A stretch of 64,000 bases of DNA from Gallibacterium genomosp. 1. GTDB taxonomy: Bacteria > Pseudomonadota > Gammaproteobacteria > Enterobacterales > Pasteurellaceae. Below the pieces are notes generated by a model that made no database searches, had not been told where the DNA came from, and worked only from the letters and a program-made list of their open reading frames with translations. Numbering within the stretch: position 1 is the stretch's first letter; the number at the start of each line of letters is the position of its first letter. A program made the position numbers and the translations under genes. Of this stretch, positions 28,662-38,602 are shown in pieces. The DNA lies in assembly GCF_000771875.1 (NCBI RefSeq), contig NZ_JPXX01000003.1:1-64000 (forward strand), in the 5' to 3' direction.

Positions 28662-29138
28662 ATGCAAGAGTTTAGTGTTTTATTTGTTTGTTTAGGTAAC
28701 ATTTGCCGTTCACCAATGGCGGAATTTATTTTTAAACATAAATTACAACAGGCAGGTTTATCTGAATTGGTTAATGTGGATAGTGCTGGTACTGCCGGTT
28801 GGCATAGTGGTGAGGGAATGCATTGTGGTACAGCGGATATGTTGGAGCTACACAAAATAGACAGTAACGGTTTTCGTAGCCGTCAAATCAGAAAACAGGA
28901 TTTGGCAAATTTTGATTATATTATTGCGATGGATGACAGCAATTTAGAGGATTTGGAGCGTTTTTTCGGCAAACACCCACAACAAATTTTTAAAATTACT
29001 CAGCTATGCCCAGATTTAGAAAAAGATCATATTCCTGATCCTTGGTACACACACAATTTTAATGAAACTTACCATTTGCTAGATCGCTGTTGTGATGCTT
29101 TGTTGCAAAAAGTTAAACAGAAGATAAGTAAAATGTGA
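28662..29138 (+). CDS. Low-molecular-weight protein tyrosine phosphatase
   Basis: The protein is 158 residues. The P-loop VCLGNICRSPMAE (nucleophile Cys with the CX5R signature, about residue 10) and the general-acid loop DPWYTHNF near the C-terminus are both intact. Several starts are possible (GTG 28650, ATG 28659, ATG 28662); the last has the best spacing to AGTGAG. No tyrosine kinase or polysaccharide genes lie nearby, so the substrate is unknown. Confidence 0.93.
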   Translation: MQEFSVLFVCLGNICRSPMAEFIFKHKLQQAGLSELVNVDSAGTAGWHSGEGMHCGTADMLELHKIDSNGFRSRQIRKQDLANFDYIIAMDDSNLEDLERFFGKHPQQIFKITQLCPDLEKDHIPDPWYTHNFNETYHLLDRCCDALLQKVKQKISKM

Positions 29139-29211
29139 CGTTGTTCACAGCAGAAGAAGCGAAAAAAAGCTATATTAACAATGTGTAATAATAATATAGA
29201 GGAGAATAGTT

Positions 29212-29436
29212 ATGTTTCCAGAATATCGTGATTTGATCAGTGTGTTAAAAAATGAAGATAAACATTTTGCCCGTTTATTTGAAGAGCATAATGAATTGGA
29301 TCATAAAATTCAGAATATGTTGGAAAAAATTGAATTCGGTACGCCGGAAGAGATTGAAAACTTGAAAAAAATTAAACTTCGTTTAAAAGATGAAATGTAC
29401 GCTATTTTAAAAGAGTATGATGCGAAAAGAAAATAG
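29212..29436 (+). CDS. ydcH: YdcH family protein (DUF465)
   Basis: Small charged, helical protein of 74 residues, predicted coiled coil (FARLFEEHNELDHKIQNMLE...LKKIKLRLKDEMY). DUF465 proteins share the pattern FxxLxxxHxxLdxxI. Function is unknown. Good AGAGGAGA ribosome site. It has its own terminator at 29455-29478. Confidence 0.88.
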   Translation: MFPEYRDLISVLKNEDKHFARLFEEHNELDHKIQNMLEKIEFGTPEEIENLKKIKLRLKDEMYAILKEYDAKRK

Positions 29437-29454
29437 TGATATTTAATTAAACTG

Positions 29455-29478
29455 AAACCCAGTATTAATGCTGGGTTT
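29455..29478 (+). terminator. ydcH terminator
   Basis: AAACCCAG and CTGGGTTT pair around 8 bases, then ATTTTTTG. Confidence 0.88.
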
Positions 29479-29522
29479 ATTTTTTGTTCTTCTCCTAAAA
29501 TGATTTTTAAATTTTAAGAATA

Positions 29523-29556
29523 AAAACAAGGCTAAATTTATGTTTAGCCCTGTTTT
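29523..29556 (-). terminator. Terminator of the TRAP operon
   Basis: AAAACAAGGCTAAA pairs with TTTAGCCCTGTTTT (one mismatch) around TTTATG. The minus strand leaves with a T-run. It stands back to back with the ydcH terminator. Confidence 0.85.
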
Positions 29557-29568
29557 GCAGTGTCAGTT

Positions 29569-30852
29569 TTAATTCATTGCAATCCAGTTCGGTAAGGTTA
29601 AGGAGATTGCAGGAATGTAAGTAATGGCGATCAAGAATGCTAGCATTAGCATTAACCAAGGTAGTGCTGCTCTGATGACTTGTGGTAGAGTTAAGCCAGT
29701 GATAGCAGATGCTACGAATAAGTTAAGTCCGACAGGCGGTGTAATCATACCGATTTCCATATTTACTACCATAATTACTCCGAGGTGGATCGGGTCGATA
29801 CCGAGTTGAGTCGCAATTGGGAAGAGAATTGGTACTAAAATCAGAATGATAGCGGAAGGTTCCATAAATGCACCGGCAATCAACAGGATAATATTGACGA
29901 TAATGAGGAACTGCCAAGCGTGCAAATCCATTTCTACCACTAAGGCGGTTAATTGCTGCGGAATCTGTTCGGTTGTTAGGACGTGAGCGAAGAGCATTGC
30001 GTTAGCGATAATAAACATCAGCATAATGCTGAGTTTACCGGCTTCCAATAGGACTTTCGGACACTCTTTCAATTTAATATCTTTATAGACAAAAACGGCG
30101 ACGAAGAAAGAGTAAACCGCTGCTACGGCAGCAGCTTCCGTTGGCGTAAACGCTCCGCTATAGATACCGCCGAGAATAATCACCATCAGGATTAAACCCC
30201 ATAATGCACGGCGAGCCGCTTTGAACCACTCTTTCACACTGGCACGCGGTAATGCCGGCAAATTTTTAATGCGAGCGATAACATAAATACCGATCATTAA
30301 GGCAACACCTAATAATAAGCCGGGCATAACGCCAGCCATAAAGAGTCGACCGACGGATGATTCGGTTGCCGCTGCATAAACCACCATTACCACAGAAGGA
30401 GGGATAAGAATACCCAATGTACCTGCATTACAGATAATGCCTGTTCCGAATGCTTGCGGATAACCAGAACGAACCATTCCTGCAATTGCAATGGAGCCGA
30501 CAGCTGCCACGGTTGCAGGACTTGAGCCGGAAAGTGCGGCGAAAAGCATACAGGAAAGAACAGATGCAATTGCCAATCCACCACGTATGTGTCCAACGGT
30601 TGCATTAGCGAAATCGATCAATCGGCGAGCCACGCCACCAGTGGTCATAAATGCACCGGCAAGCAAGAAGAATGGAATTGCTAATAAAGTATAGTGTTCA
30701 GAAGTTTCAAAAAGTTTAATCGCAACCGAGCTGATGGAATCCTGGCTGAAGAGAATTATTACAAGAGAACCGGATAATCCTAATGCAACGGAAATGGGCA
30801 CTCCAATAAACATTAAAAAGAATAAACAGGCAAATAAGAAAACAATAGTCAT
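29569..30852 (-). CDS. dctM: TRAP transporter large membrane subunit (DctM family)
   Basis: Forms the transport channel of a tripartite, sodium-driven solute uptake system. It has 427 residues and about 12-13 membrane helices. DctM-like features include FLLAGAFMTTGGVARRLIDF (about residue 60), LSGSSPATVAAVGSIAIAGM (about 110) and GMITPPVGLNLFVAS near the C-terminus. Third gene of dctP-dctQ-dctM, three bases after dctQ. Confidence 0.95.
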   Translation of the reverse strand: MTIVFLFACLFFLMFIGVPISVALGLSGSLVIILFSQDSISSVAIKLFETSEHYTLLAIPFFLLAGAFMTTGGVARRLIDFANATVGHIRGGLAIASVLSCMLFAALSGSSPATVAAVGSIAIAGMVRSGYPQAFGTGIICNAGTLGILIPPSVVMVVYAAATESSVGRLFMAGVMPGLLLGVALMIGIYVIARIKNLPALPRASVKEWFKAARRALWGLILMVIILGGIYSGAFTPTEAAAVAAVYSFFVAVFVYKDIKLKECPKVLLEAGKLSIMLMFIIANAMLFAHVLTTEQIPQQLTALVVEMDLHAWQFLIIVNIILLIAGAFMEPSAIILILVPILFPIATQLGIDPIHLGVIMVVNMEIGMITPPVGLNLFVASAITGLTLPQVIRAALPWLMLMLAFLIAITYIPAISLTLPNWIAMN

Positions 30853-30855
30853 AAA

Positions 30856-31488
30856 TTACTCCTTATGTGCTTCAGATTCTTGTAGTTTTACTGCATCTTT
30901 TGCTTCATCAGCCAAGCCAAGATCATTTTGTTTTCCTTGTAATAAACGGATAAATATCTCAACAAAACGGGCGAAAATCATAATATAACCGATAGGAATA
31001 ATCAGACCGAGATGCCAAAGTTTGATGCCAAATTGCTGTAGGTCTTCTGCACCGACTTTAGCAATGAATAAAGCTTGAACCCAATCATAACTCGCAATAA
31101 AAATAATCCCTGAATAAATAAGACAAGTAAGACAGGCAAAGATACTGATATAGCGTTGCACTGGAGTACTAAATTTTTTCACTAATGCGTCAATACCAAT
31201 ATGTCCGGCAGTACGAACACCATAAGAGGCACCGAAAAAGATGAGCATTGCAAAAAATAATTTAGTCAGTGCGACACTCCAAGTCATTTCTTGTGCTACT
31301 GTCATACAAAAAGTAGCGATAGGCTCGAAAATAAATTCAAGGCTCGGATAAGCATCGGCTAAATCGTAGAAAGGATTATAAAGATTATTGAACATTACAT
31401 AGACAAAAGTTACTAATGTCATTAACGCTAGAGAAAAACCGATCATAAATTCTTCGAGTTTTCCCCAGAGATAATTAAAGTGTTGCAT
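30856..31488 (-). CDS. dctQ: TRAP transporter small membrane subunit (DctQ family)
   Basis: Small four-helix membrane subunit of 210 residues that scaffolds the large subunit. A typical feature is GVRTAGHIGIDALVKKF in the middle, with four hydrophobic segments at about 15-35, 75-95, 115-135 and 155-175. The start has a GGAG ribosome site. Second gene of the TRAP operon. Confidence 0.92.
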   Translation of the reverse strand: MQHFNYLWGKLEEFMIGFSLALMTLVTFVYVMFNNLYNPFYDLADAYPSLEFIFEPIATFCMTVAQEMTWSVALTKLFFAMLIFFGASYGVRTAGHIGIDALVKKFSTPVQRYISIFACLTCLIYSGIIFIASYDWVQALFIAKVGAEDLQQFGIKLWHLGLIIPIGYIMIFARFVEIFIRLLQGKQNDLGLADEAKDAVKLQESEAHKE

Positions 31489-31557
31489 AATTGCTCCTTA
31501 ACCGACTTGAGCGATGAGAGTGCGATAGTCAGTCTATCGCACTTTGAGATTTGAAAA

Positions 31558-32679
<1,122 letters not shown>

Positions 32680-32696
32680 TTAATAAAAAATTAATA

Positions 32697-32719
32697 AAAA
32701 TGTGAGAAATGTCATATTT
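32697..32719 (-). promoter_or_regulatory. CRP-like site upstream of TRAP operon
   Basis: AAAATGTGAGAAATGTCATATTT has TGTGA-N6-TCATA with A/T-rich flanks, nine of ten core bases of the CRP consensus. It lies about 140 bases before dctP and fits control of carbon-source uptake. The surrounding 32563-32829 is otherwise AT-rich with no gene visible. Confidence 0.6.
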
Positions 32720-32829
32720 GTGTGTGCTTATTGAACAATATTTTGATAAATAATTCTCGAAAAAAAGAAAATTAATTCTTTTGAAGTAATTAATGTAATT
32801 TTTTCTTAAATTGAAGTGTAAAAAGGAAG

Positions 32830-32857
32830 ATAGGAGTTGAAGGTTTTCAACTCCTAT
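32830..32857 (-). terminator. Terminator of the feo operon
   Basis: ATAGGAGTTGAA and TTCAACTCCTAT pair perfectly (12 bp) around GGTT, just past the small Cys-rich gene; the minus strand continues CTTCCTTTTT. Confidence 0.85.
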
Positions 32858-32864
32858 ACAATGC

Positions 32865-33008
32865 TTAATGACAAGATTTTTGTGTTTTAGAAGTAGATCC
32901 GCAACGGCAGCAATCTCCACATCCGCTTTGTCGTTTTTTGCGGAAGTTTGCGATAAGGTAGCCGACAGCGCCGATAAATAAAGCTATAACAATTAAATAT
33001 TGAATCAT
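32865..33008 (-). CDS. FeoB-associated Cys-rich membrane protein
   Basis: A 47-residue protein: one N-terminal membrane helix (MIQYLIVIALFIGAVGYLIA), a basic stretch (NFRKKRQ) and a Cys-rich tail with the pattern CGDCCRCG, ending SCH. This is the layout of FeoB-associated Cys-rich proteins, which take the place of FeoC in many bacteria. The start codon overlaps the feoB stop (ATGA), so it is coupled to feoB. The open frame extends further upstream inside feoB, but this start fits the family. Iron sensing or delivery is inferred. Confidence 0.85.
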   Translation of the reverse strand: MIQYLIVIALFIGAVGYLIANFRKKRQSGCGDCCRCGSTSKTQKSCH

Positions 33009-34876
33009 AATCCTGCTCCTCGTGCGATATGATAAACGATATAAGCAAATAGATAGGCTAATGCGGTTAAATAGCACGTAATTAGTAAAGTCTGCTTAGC
33101 TGATTTGGTTTCGCGCTTAATAACGGCAAGCGTTGCCATACACATTGGGGCATAAACGTACCAGGCAAGGAAAGAGAATGCAGTAGCCAAACCCCAGCTA
33201 TCGCGTATCAATGGAATAAGCATTTGTTGAGCGGCTTCTTCATTGGTTGAACCGACGGCATAGACTGTCCCTAACGCAGCAACTACCACTTCTCTAGCGG
33301 CAATGCCGGGTACCATTGCAATACACATTTCCCAAGTAAAGCCTAATGGGCGGAAAATTGGCTCAATTAGATGCCCCAACGCACCAGCAAAACTGTAATC
33401 GATTGGTGGTGAAACGGCATTTTCAGGCGCAGCAGGAAAGCTAACAAGCACCCATAAAATGATACTTAATGCGAAGATAATTGTTCCGGCACGTTTTAAA
33501 AATGCGCTGACACGTTCCCATAAAGTGATGACAATGTGTCTAAAATTAGGCATACGATAAGTAGGCAACTCCATCAATAATGGAAATTGCTGAATTTTAC
33601 CTTTATGTTTAGCGAATAATTTTAGAATGAAAGCAATAAAGCCGGCAGAAAGCACTCCAATAGCATATAGTGCGAATAATGTTAAACCTTGTAGATTAAA
33701 AATTCCCCAGACTTGTTGATCTGGAATAACTGCTGCAATGATTAAAGTATATACTGGCAATCTTGCAGAACAAGTTAATAGAGGTGCGATTGCTATAGTA
33801 ACTAAACGCTCTCTTGGGTCGGTAATGGTGCGTGCTGACATAATTGCCGGTACGGCACAAGCAAAACCGGAGAGTAAAGGGATAAAGGAGCGCCCAGATA
33901 AACCACTTTTCGCTAAGAAGCTATCTAGTAAATAAGCAGCCCTAGGCAAATATCCGGAATCTTCCAGAATAAGTAACAATGCAAATAAAATCGCAATTTG
34001 TGGTAAGAAAACTAGAACACTACTTACACCGGCAACAATACCATCAATCAATAGATCCTTAAGAATACCGTCTGGTAGAACAGATGCTAGCCATTCAGAC
34101 AAAAGACTAAAACCGGTTTCAATACCATCCATAAATGGAGCAGCCCAAGCGTAAACAGCTTGGAACATTAGTAACATCACGATAATTAGAGTAAGTATGC
34201 CCCAAATGGGATGTAAGAAAATATGATCTAGCCTTTGGTGCCAACGCGGCAAAAAATTGATATTGTGTACACTTTGGTCAAGAATATGATCAACTTGTTG
34301 GAAAAGTTGATCACTATCGAGTTGATTTGTAATCTGCTCCAATTGTTGAGATGTTTTTTGATGTGTTGATACTTGTCCGGCAAGTTGTTCCACGGCTTGT
34401 TTAATTTTCTGTTGCCCTTTTTTACTCACTGCAACTGTTCCTATGACAGGTACACCTAGTAACTCCGACATTTTATTGGTATCAATTTGCAGTCCGCGTG
34501 CATTAGCAATGTCAAACAGATTAATTGAGATCACCATTGGCAAACCAAGTGCTTTTAATTCTAGAGCCATTCGCAGAGTCATTCGCAGATTGGTAGCATC
34601 AGCAACGGCAATAATAGCATCCGGAATGTCGCCAAGATGACCTAGTAAAACATTACGAGAAACTTCCTCGTCTGGGCTTGTTGTATGTAAGCTGTAAGTT
34701 CCCGGTAGATCGAGAATAGTGATATTAGTGTGTCCGAGTAAAGTTCCTTCACGGCGATCAACCGTTACTCCGGGATAGTTGGCAATTCTAGCATTCGATC
34801 CAGTTAAAGCATTAAATAGTACGGTTTTACCACAATTGGGTGGCCCGATTAGGGCAAATTTAAGTTGATTATTCAT
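33005..34876 (-). CDS. feoB: Ferrous iron transporter FeoB
   Basis: Inner-membrane Fe(II) permease of 623 residues. The N-terminal G-protein domain has G1 GPPNCGKTVLFN (about residue 10), the G2/switch region NYPGVTVDRREG and G3 DLPGTYSL. Two Gate motifs follow in the membrane part (PLLTCSARLPVYTLIIAA at about 368 and MVPGIAAREVVVAALG). It is shorter than E. coli FeoB (773 residues). feoA lies four bases upstream and the Cys-rich gene overlaps its stop. Confidence 0.97.
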   Translation of the reverse strand: MNNQLKFALIGPPNCGKTVLFNALTGSNARIANYPGVTVDRREGTLLGHTNITILDLPGTYSLHTTSPDEEVSRNVLLGHLGDIPDAIIAVADATNLRMTLRMALELKALGLPMVISINLFDIANARGLQIDTNKMSELLGVPVIGTVAVSKKGQQKIKQAVEQLAGQVSTHQKTSQQLEQITNQLDSDQLFQQVDHILDQSVHNINFLPRWHQRLDHIFLHPIWGILTLIIVMLLMFQAVYAWAAPFMDGIETGFSLLSEWLASVLPDGILKDLLIDGIVAGVSSVLVFLPQIAILFALLLILEDSGYLPRAAYLLDSFLAKSGLSGRSFIPLLSGFACAVPAIMSARTITDPRERLVTIAIAPLLTCSARLPVYTLIIAAVIPDQQVWGIFNLQGLTLFALYAIGVLSAGFIAFILKLFAKHKGKIQQFPLLMELPTYRMPNFRHIVITLWERVSAFLKRAGTIIFALSIILWVLVSFPAAPENAVSPPIDYSFAGALGHLIEPIFRPLGFTWEMCIAMVPGIAAREVVVAALGTVYAVGSTNEEAAQQMLIPLIRDSWGLATAFSFLAWYVYAPMCMATLAVIKRETKSAKQTLLITCYLTALAYLFAYIVYHIARGAGL

Positions 34877-34880
34877 AGAG

Positions 34881-35141
34881 TTATTTTAAATAGCAGAGAA
34901 TCTTTTCTGCTTCTGCTTTACGTAATGAAAATTGAGAGTGATGATCCAAACGAACGACATAAGGCCCACGTCCTAATAATCCTTTAGCAATAATGGTAAC
35001 CGGTCGATGGGAGGAAAAACCGAGATCTGCTAAACGCCGGCTAACAGAATTATCTTGGGATCCGAATGCCGGATTGGCGATAATATCTTTAATGTAGGCT
35101 TCTTGGTGTTTGGGTAATTGATGAAGAGGACATACTGACAT
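34881..35141 (-). CDS. feoA: Ferrous iron transport protein FeoA
   Basis: Cytoplasmic SH3-like accessory protein of 86 residues, thought to act on the FeoB G domain. Typical segments are RRLADLGFSSHRPVTIIAKG and GPYVVRLDHHSQFSLRKAEAEKI (abridged). The N-terminus is a little longer than in short FeoA proteins. It is the first gene of feoA-feoB-Cys-rich, with an FNR box upstream. Confidence 0.95.
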   Translation of the reverse strand: MSVCPLHQLPKHQEAYIKDIIANPAFGSQDNSVSRRLADLGFSSHRPVTIIAKGLLGRGPYVVRLDHHSQFSLRKAEAEKILCYLK

Positions 35142-35247
35142 AATGATTTCCTTACTTCTAAAATGGAATAGCCTATTTTAATCTAAATAAGAAATATTCC
35201 TAATAATATTCGTGGCGACATTTTAGCGAACAATGACAGAATAAAAT

Positions 35248-35261
35248 TTGATATATATCAA
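35248..35261 (-). promoter_or_regulatory. FNR box before feoA
   Basis: TTGAT-ATAT-ATCAA is a perfect match to the FNR consensus. It lies 107 bases before the feoA start. Fe(II) is the available iron form without oxygen, and E. coli feo is FNR-activated, so induction without oxygen is likely. I found no convincing Fur box in this gap. Confidence 0.82.
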
Positions 35262-35283
35262 TATTAGTAAGAGAGTAAGAGGG

Positions 35284-35311
35284 AGGATAAGCTGAAAAAA
35301 GGCTTATCCTT
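35284..35311 (-). terminator. metJ terminator
   Basis: GGATAAGC pairs with GCTTATCC around TGAAAAAAG. It lies between metJ and the feo promoter region. Confidence 0.7.
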
Positions 35312-35347
35312 TGGTTTAGATAAAAAGTAATATGAAGGATAGATAAA

Positions 35348-35665
35348 TTAATATTCCCAAGTGTCTGGATCTATACCTTTTTGTCGCATTAATACTTTAG
35401 CCTCTTCCGGAATCTCATCGTGACGTTCTTTTAACAAATCTTCATCGGTCGGTAAAGGTTGACCGGTAAAAGCGTGTAAGAATGCCTCACAGAGCAATTC
35501 ACTATTGGTTGCGTGACGTAAATTGCGAATTTGGCGACGAGTACGCTCGTTAGTGAGTATTTCTAATACTTTAATTGGAATTGATACAGTAATTTTTTTT
35601 ACCTGTTCACTTTTTTTGCCGTGTTCCGCATAGGGACTAATATATTTTCCATCCCAATCAGCCAT
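35348..35665 (-). CDS. metJ: Methionine repressor MetJ
   Basis: SAM-dependent ribbon-helix-helix repressor of methionine genes, 105 residues as in E. coli. The start [20 protein letters not shown] and the DNA-binding strand [15 protein letters not shown] are nearly identical to the family. Seven codons upstream in the open frame are not used because AAGGAAAT precedes this ATG. It is divergent from metL with Met boxes between them, so it probably represses itself and metL. Confidence 0.97.
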   Translation of the reverse strand: MADWDGKYISPYAEHGKKSEQVKKITVSIPIKVLEILTNERTRRQIRNLRHATNSELLCEAFLHAFTGQPLPTDEDLLKERHDEIPEEAKVLMRQKGIDPDTWEY

Positions 35666-35738
35666 AGTTATTTCCTTCAAATCCACACAAGTTGTGGTAT
35701 TTTAATCAAAATTTATTCTAATGACAATCTAGCCTTAA

Positions 35739-35754
35739 AGACATCTAGATTTCT
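35739..35754. promoter_or_regulatory. MetJ operator (two Met boxes) between metJ and metL
   Basis: Two adjacent 8-mers, AGACATCT and AGATTTCT, match the Met box AGACGTCT at seven and six positions. Two boxes are the minimum MetJ operator. The 5' neighbour AGCCTTAA may be a weak third box. Confidence 0.72.
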
Positions 35755-35820
35755 TTATTTGATTATATATATTCGTGCTAAAATAGCGCGTCTTTGCATT
35801 GATATAGGCGGAGGTTTATG

Positions 35821-38247
35821 ATGCAGCAGGTTGTTCGTCATCAATTACATAAATTTGGCGGTAGTAGTTTAGCAAATGTTGAATGTATCAAAGGCGTTGC
35901 TTCGATTATTCAGAATTACAGTAAAGAGAATGATGTTATTGTGGTATCTGCAATTGGTAAAACCACAAATTTATTGATTGAATGGGTGGAAGCTTCACAT
36001 AAAGATACAGTGGGAGCTAACCGTATTTTGCAGAATCTTCGCCATCAGTATCTGTCAATGGTTAATGCATTACTTATACAGCCGGAGCCGGTTGCTCAAG
36101 CCTTCATTGATGATATTCATCAGTTTTCCGCATTGTTAGATAAACCATTCAGTGAAGCGATTTATTCCGAAGTGGTCGGACACGGAGAGATTTGGTCGGC
36201 ACGGCTGGTTAGCGCTTATCTGAATCAACAAGCTATTCCTTCCATTTTTGTTGATGCCCGTGATTTTATGGTGGCGGAGCGAACCGTTTTACCTAAGGTA
36301 CAGGTTGCACAAAGCCAGCGTCGATTACAACCTATTTTAGATGCTAATCCCAATAAACGTTTGATTGTTACTGGTTTTATCAGCCGAAATACAAAAGGCG
36401 AAACCGTATTATTGGGAAGAAACGGCTCCGATTATTCTGCAACCCAAATAGCAGGGTTAGCTGGTATTGAGAATGTTACTATCTGGAGTGATGTAGCTGG
36501 AGTTTATTCTGCGGATCCTCGTCACGTAAAAAATGCTACATTATTGCCACTATTACGTTGGGATGAGGCAAATGAATTGGCACGTCTTGGCGCGCCTGTG
36601 CTGCATAGTCGCACACTAGAACCTGTTAAAGAGTTTCAATTAAAATTGCAGTTACGCAGCAGTTTGAAACCCAATGAAGGTACGAGTCGTATTGAACATA
36701 TTTATTCTTCTTCAGCGCAAGGTAAAATTGTGACATCTCATAACCATATCGGTTGGATCGAATTGGTGATTCCGCAAAATCAAGTGTTAGATAGTTGGAA
36801 ACAACGTTTGCAATCGTGGTTACAGGAGCATCAGTTGGAACCGTTGGTAGAGCAATTTATTGAGCAATCACGTACACTGCGTTTGATCTATACCAACGAG
36901 TATATTGATACGGCATTTATGCAGTTTAAAAAATTGCCATTAATTACTGATTCCATTTCTATTCGCTATGATTTGGCTTTGTTGGCTATTGTGGGGGCTG
37001 GAGTATGCCAAAATTCTTTACAAATGTTACGCTTTTCACAAATGCTAAAAACACAGCCGCTAGAATTTGTATGGCAATCTGAAGATAAAATCAGCGTAGT
37101 GGCGATTTTGCGTCAAGCCGTGAGTCGAGAATTATTACGCAACGTTCACGATGATCTATTTCGTGCGCATAAAACGGTTGGCTTAGTGGTATTAGGTAAA
37201 GGAGAGGTTTCAAAAACCTGGATCAGCCTGTTTAAACAGGAGCAGGAGAAGATCGCGGCACGTAGTCATTTTGATTTTTCTTTAATCGGTTTGGTTTCAA
37301 GTCAAAAAGCGTGGTTAGATTACCAAGGTATTTTGGCACATTTAAGTGAAAATAATTGGGATCAACAGTTTGAAGAATATGGTCGAGAATTGGTGCCAGA
37401 GGAATTATTGCAATGGTTGAGTCTACATCCGTTTGATGAATTGGTAGTGTTGGATTTTACCAATAGCGATGAGGTGGCGGCACATTATGAAGACTATGCA
37501 AAATATGGTTTTCACGTGATTAGTGCCAATAAACGTGCGGCTGCTTTTGATTTAGATAAATATCATCAAATAGAGAACGCTTTTTTGCAATCTGGAAGTT
37601 ATTGGTTGTATAACGCTACAGTAGGTGGTGGTTTACCTATTAATCCAATCGTACACGACTTGGTAGAGAGCGGCGACACGATTTTGTCGATTGAGGGGAC
37701 ATTTTCCAGTACATTAGCGTGGTTATTTTACCAATATGATGGTTCTGTACCGTTTTCAATGCTATTAGAGCAAGCGTGGCAACAAGGAATGACAGAACGT
37801 GATCCGCGAGAAGATTTAAGAGGATTGGATGCGTTGCGTAAGCTATTAATTGTGGCACGTACCGCAGGTTATGATTTAGATCGTTCCGAGATTAAGGTGG
37901 AATCTTTGATTACGGAAGATATGATTGATTTGCCATTATCTGACTTTTTTGAAAAATTGGATGAGCTTGAGCCGCTAATTTATGAGCGTTATCACGATGC
38001 TGAGGAAGAGCGTGGGGTATTACGTTATGTGGTTCGCTTTTTAGCGAATGGACAGTCAAAAATTGGTTTAGAGGTGTGTAATGCTGATGATCCGATTGCG
38101 CGTGCTTTGCCGGGAGAGAATTTATTCTTAATTCGTAGTCTTTGGTATCGTGATAATCCATTGGTGATTCACGGTCCAAGTGCTGGCGTAAAAATGACTG
38201 CCGGTGCGATTCAGGCAGATTTAAATCGCTTAGTGAAATTATTGTAG
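35821..38247 (+). CDS. metL: Bifunctional aspartokinase II / homoserine dehydrogenase II (MetL)
   Basis: Performs the first and third steps of the aspartate pathway, in the methionine branch. It has about 808 residues, close to E. coli MetL (810). The kinase domain begins LHKFGGSSLANVE and includes ETVLLGRNGSDYSATQIAGL (about residue 197) and SDVAGVYSADPR. The regulatory middle is degenerate, as in MetL. The dehydrogenase half includes VISANKRAAAF and ATVGGGLPI. MetL rather than ThrA is inferred from sequence and the metJ neighbour. ATG 35818 or 35821 are both possible; the second has better spacing to GGAGG. Confidence 0.93.
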   Translation: MQQVVRHQLHKFGGSSLANVECIKGVASIIQNYSKENDVIVVSAIGKTTNLLIEWVEASHKDTVGANRILQNLRHQYLSMVNALLIQPEPVAQAFIDDIHQFSALLDKPFSEAIYSEVVGHGEIWSARLVSAYLNQQAIPSIFVDARDFMVAERTVLPKVQVAQSQRRLQPILDANPNKRLIVTGFISRNTKGETVLLGRNGSDYSATQIAGLAGIENVTIWSDVAGVYSADPRHVKNATLLPLLRWDEANELARLGAPVLHSRTLEPVKEFQLKLQLRSSLKPNEGTSRIEHIYSSSAQGKIVTSHNHIGWIELVIPQNQVLDSWKQRLQSWLQEHQLEPLVEQFIEQSRTLRLIYTNEYIDTAFMQFKKLPLITDSISIRYDLALLAIVGAGVCQNSLQMLRFSQMLKTQPLEFVWQSEDKISVVAILRQAVSRELLRNVHDDLFRAHKTVGLVVLGKGEVSKTWISLFKQEQEKIAARSHFDFSLIGLVSSQKAWLDYQGILAHLSENNWDQQFEEYGRELVPEELLQWLSLHPFDELVVLDFTNSDEVAAHYEDYAKYGFHVISANKRAAAFDLDKYHQIENAFLQSGSYWLYNATVGGGLPINPIVHDLVESGDTILSIEGTFSSTLAWLFYQYDGSVPFSMLLEQAWQQGMTERDPREDLRGLDALRKLLIVARTAGYDLDRSEIKVESLITEDMIDLPLSDFFEKLDELEPLIYERYHDAEEERGVLRYVVRFLANGQSKIGLEVCNADDPIARALPGENLFLIRSLWYRDNPLVIHGPSAGVKMTAGAIQADLNRLVKLL

Positions 38248-38325
38248 TAAGGAGATCATCACTTGAGCAAGGAAGTATAACTTGCTAAAATTCGTAACGT
38301 TTTTATTCTTAGTAATAAACATCAA

Positions 38326-38510
38326 GTTCGGATGAAGGTAGCTGGAGAGTAGAGAATTAACTCTACGCCGACGAGGTAAACTCTTTCAGGCGCTGTTTTA
38401 CAGCATGGACTGTTACTGGACGAACCCTTGGAGAGATCCACGTTAAGTGGACGCCGAAGGCGCAAAAAAATCTTAGATTTTTGAAACGCTCAGGCAAAAG
38501 GACAGGGGCA
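38326..38510 (+). ncRNA. Tandem glycine riboswitch
   Basis: Two glycine aptamers stand in series. The first runs from GGAGAGTAGAG (38344) through the ACGCCGACGAGGTAAACTCT core to TTACTGGAC; GTTCG (38326) and CGAAC (38421) can close it. The second starts CCCTTGGAGAGATCCACG (38426) and passes GGACGCCGAAGGCGCAAAAA to CAGGCAAAAGGACAGGGG (38508). Both have the conserved GGAGAG, GCCGA(A/C) and CAGGC/GGAC elements. A terminator hairpin follows at 38530, and the gene controlled is the alanine/glycine symporter. The same arrangement is known in Haemophilus. Confidence 0.95.
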
Positions 38511-38529
38511 GGAAAGATAATCTTTTTTC

Positions 38530-38557
38530 AAATATCAGTTCTGGATATTTCTTTTTT
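38530..38557 (+). terminator. Riboswitch expression-platform terminator
   Basis: AAATATC and GATATTT pair around AGTTCTG and are followed by CTTTTTTC. It sits between the second aptamer and the alsT start, so it is the likely switch hairpin. Whether glycine promotes or prevents it cannot be decided from sequence alone. Confidence 0.75.
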
Positions 38558-38602
38558 CTTTTCTACTCCTTGTATTTAGCTTTTTTATTTACGAGGAAGT
38601 CA

